From the NCBI GenBank assembly GCA_002254765.1, contig NJDV01000110.1, forward strand, positions 1-5,509: a stretch of DNA of 5,509 nt. The letters are read 5' to 3'. Shown piece by piece: positions 4,983-5,509 of this stretch. Within the stretch, counting starts at the first letter, position 1; the number at the start of each line of letters is the position of its first letter. Below the pieces are notes generated by a model that ran no database searches, had not been told where the DNA came from, and saw nothing but the letters and a program-made list of their open reading frames with translations. This stretch comes from Thermoplasmatales archaeon ex4484_36 (GTDB lineage: Archaea > Thermoplasmatota > Penumbrarchaeia > Penumbrarchaeales > EX4484-36). The position numbers and the translations under genes were made by a program.

Positions 4983-5509
4983 GTGGTCAGGGAAATCCTG
5001 GTGGGATGCTGCGGCTTCCCTGTGAAGAGGGAGAGATACTTCGAGGTACTAAGAGGCGTTGAACTTCAAAACACTTTCTACAGGCTGGTGAAGGAGGAGT
5101 CTTTAAAAAAGTTGAGGGAGAGCGCTCCGGGGGCTTTCATCTCTATTAAAGCCCCCATGGGAATCACACACCGCTGGCCCTCCCCTGTCTACAGAAGGGC
5201 AGGCTATGGGAAGGACTCCTCCTACCTCTCTCAGTTGGGGGCCTTTAGGGAGACTGAGGCGGTGCGCTCCCTCACAGAGACCCTCATTAAGTGGCTAGAG
5301 GTAGCAGGAGCGAGGGCAGTGCTCTTTCAGACCCCTGCCTCGTTCAAACAGACGGAGGAAAACCTCTCCCGAGCGGTTGAGTACTTCCGGAGGTTCCGGG
5401 AGAGGTTGAGGGAGAGGGGGCTTAAGGTGATCGTAGCGTGGGAGCCCCGGGGGTGGACCCCCCTCTTCTGGGACCTCCTTGATGCCCTAGGGGTAGTTCT
5501 AGCGGGGGA
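4983..5509 (+). CDS. DUF72 (YecE-like) family protein, N-terminal part (3' end outside window)
   Basis: The frame from GTG 4983 stays open to the window end, giving 175 residues of a protein that usually has about 230-260. It opens with ILVGCCGFPVKRERYFEVL, then the family hallmark VELQNTFYRL (about 26-35), the ITHRWPSP.YRR segment (about 62-73), a FRETEAV stretch, VLFQTPASFKQTEENL (about 112-127) and the barrel strand IVAWEPRGW (about 148-156). These match DUF72/COG1801 proteins, which fold as TIM barrels; a biochemical role is not established to my knowledge. Two cysteines (CC) occur where many relatives have TC or SC. No signal peptide or membrane segment. It is divergent from ppsA, 85 nt apart. 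No internal gap is apparent, in contrast to the genes on the other strand. Confidence 0.88.
   Translation, partial: MVREILVGCCGFPVKRERYFEVLRGVELQNTFYRLVKEESLKKLRESAPGAFISIKAPMGITHRWPSPVYRRAGYGKDSSYLSQLGAFRETEAVRSLTETLIKWLEVAGARAVLFQTPASFKQTEENLSRAVEYFRRFRERLRERGLKVIVAWEPRGWTPLFWDLLDALGVVLAG

Overview
The window reads as chromosomal DNA of an archaeon, probably a thermophile. The evidence is an archaea-restricted DUF357 gene, an archaeal-type phosphoenolpyruvate synthase, a paired pyrB-pyrI aspartate carbamoyltransferase locus, TTTATATA-type box A promoters, GGTGAT-type ribosome binding sites placed 3 nt before starts, frequent TTG/GTG starts and heavy AGG/AGA arginine use. I cannot assign a phylum from sequence alone.

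Layout. Positions 1-1311 (+ strand) hold a tightly overlapping cluster: the 3' end of an ABC ATPase, a complete FetB/UPF0014-family permease and a small DUF357 protein. Positions 1325-4897 (- strand) hold ppsA (upstream) and then pyrB-pyrI (downstream), ending convergently 13 nt from the DUF357 gene. From 4983 a DUF72 (YecE-like) gene runs out of the window on the + strand, divergent from ppsA across an 85-nt shared promoter region. There is no tRNA, rRNA, CRISPR array or insertion sequence that I can recognise.

The most striking observation is that the - strand block is missing pieces. Four clean gaps are visible relative to the families: (1) about 28 residues with the STRTR carbamoyl-phosphate loop of PyrB, in frame; (2) the last ~55-60 residues of PyrB plus the start of PyrI; (3) ~24 residues from the middle of PyrI, out of frame; (4) ~40-45 residues of PpsA with the DIE and QxR ATP-site motifs, in frame. 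The sequence between gaps is undecayed and very well conserved, and the + strand genes on both sides look intact. This means either very recent or programmed deletion, or an assembly or sequence-processing artefact. Raw reads would decide.

The second notable structure lies in the 156-nt gap between ppsA and pyrB. It is a tandem imperfect repeat (period ~34 bp). Each unit has a 19-bp palindrome (TTTGYAAT-N3-ATYGCAAA as read on the - strand) directly downstream of a TATA box that points toward pyrB. This looks like a duplicated promoter-operator module for pyrimidine genes.

Functionally the window combines metal/solute ABC transport, pyrimidine synthesis (ATCase) and gluconeogenic PEP formation. 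As written here, neither ATCase nor PEP synthase would be expected to be catalytically active.
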